Shown piece after piece: positions 63,617 to 64,000 of a stretch of DNA of 64,000 nt. Source of the stretch: Rhodococcus sp. HNM0563 (GTDB lineage: Bacteria > Actinomycetota > Actinomycetes > Mycobacteriales > Mycobacteriaceae); the NCBI RefSeq assembly GCF_012726195.1, contig NZ_JAASAF010000002.1:1-64000 (forward strand). The letters are read 5' to 3'. Each line of letters starts with the position of its first letter. Position 1 is the stretch's first letter. The notes beneath the pieces are model-generated. The model saw only the letters and a list, made by a program, of their open reading frames with translations, searched no databases and was not told the DNA's origin. The translations under genes were made by a program, and so were the position numbers.

Positions 63617-64000
63617 TCACACCGCTCGAAGAAGTTCCGGAAGATCGGCGACCGAGTCGAGCACGTGATCGGGGCGGTCGACGGCGAGCTCGAGCACGGA
63701 CTGCCGAAATTTTCCCGTACGCACCAGAACTCCTGTCATTCCGAGCCGCTGCCCGGGAAGCACCTCGCCGTACAGATCGTCACCGACCACGACCATGCGA
63801 GAGGGGTCGACATCCATGATGTCCGCAGCTGCAAGGAATCCCTGCATCGATGGCTTCCCTACCGCCACTACCGACTGACCGGCGAGCTCCTCCAACCCGG
63901 CAAGGTAGGCACCGGTATCGAGGTGCAGCCCGTCGGTTCCCTGCCAGCTCGCCGCGCGGTGCATCGCGACGACAGGTACACCGTCGAGCATCAACTCGGC
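63617..64000 (-). CDS. HAD-superfamily phosphatase, cut by the window edge
   Basis: The last 127 or so residues of a HAD-IIA (NagD/LHPP-like) phosphatase. Visible are the motif III Lys in VVAVGKPSMQGFLAAADIM, the motif IV acids in MVVVGDDLYGEVLPGQRLGM and the VLVRTGKF strand. The N-terminal part with the nucleophile Asp lies beyond position 64000. The C-terminus ends at 63617, close to the DUF6764 gene on the same strand. Confidence 0.85.
   Translation of the reverse strand, partial: AELMLDGVPVVAMHRAASWQGTDGLHLDTGAYLAGLEELAGQSVVAVGKPSMQGFLAAADIMDVDPSRMVVVGDDLYGEVLPGQRLGMTGVLVRTGKFRQSVLELAVDRPDHVLDSVADLPELLRAV

Overview
The window looks like chromosomal DNA of a mycolic-acid-containing actinobacterium, most likely Rhodococcus or a close relative. 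The evidence is the high GC content, two antigen-85-type mycolyltransferases, a RamB/isocitrate lyase block, a UsfX/RsbW-SigF pair, ANTAR-domain regulators, an F420-type PPOX enzyme, and frequent GTG/TTG starts with ATGA/GTGA overlaps. I see no rRNA, tRNA, CRISPR array, insertion sequence, phage or plasmid genes.

Layout. 0-15 kb is a general-stress block: catalase, DUF421 pair, small Rho_N-like protein, Cu/Zn-SOD-like lipoprotein, DUF2231 protein, a frameshifted zinc alcohol dehydrogenase, DJ-1/PfpI protein, trehalose-6-P synthase OtsA, PAS-ANTAR protein, CsbD, a metallothionein-like protein, a glycosyltransferase, an STAS protein and rsbW-sigF. Seven good matches to the actinobacterial SigF promoter (GTTT-N15-17-GGGTA) lie exactly upstream of these genes, including rsbW-sigF itself. 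Two decayed genes (DUF4383 and a ThDP enzyme) sit in the same block.

14-24 kb holds carbon metabolism: an alcohol dehydrogenase, a MetE-family protein that has lost three of the four zinc ligands, a 3-hydroxybutyryl-CoA dehydrogenase, isocitrate lyase, a flavohaemoprotein and RamB. 24-35 kb is a urea-use cluster: UrtABCDE transporter, GntR regulator, a CMD-family protein, urea carboxylase and allophanate hydrolase, with no urease. Matching operator-like palindromes lie before urtA and before the urea carboxylase gene.

35-50 kb holds a GAF-ANTAR protein, an NMT1/THI5-type ABC transporter whose ATPase gene is head-to-head with the binding protein and linked to a methyltransferase and a cupin, an iron-box-like palindrome in front of a winged-helix regulator, lipoamide dehydrogenase, a DrrAB-type exporter with a divergent TetR regulator, and an ABC exporter/two-component operon in which every gene overlaps the next. 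50-57 kb holds a tandem-MerR regulator, a WS/DGAT-like acyltransferase, a prolyl oligopeptidase, an alpha/beta hydrolase and a patatin.

57-64 kb is a cell-envelope region: a PASTA-like secreted protein and a PspC protein share a duplicated upstream element. They are followed on the minus strand by two mycolyltransferase genes, groEL with two CIRCE operators, and, downstream of the mycolyltransferases, two unannotated 25- and 30-residue peptides with strong ribosome binding sites and their own promoter. These peptides resemble in size and setting the corynebacterial PorA/PorH cell-wall peptides and are the best candidate here for something undescribed. The right edge cuts a HAD-family phosphatase gene.
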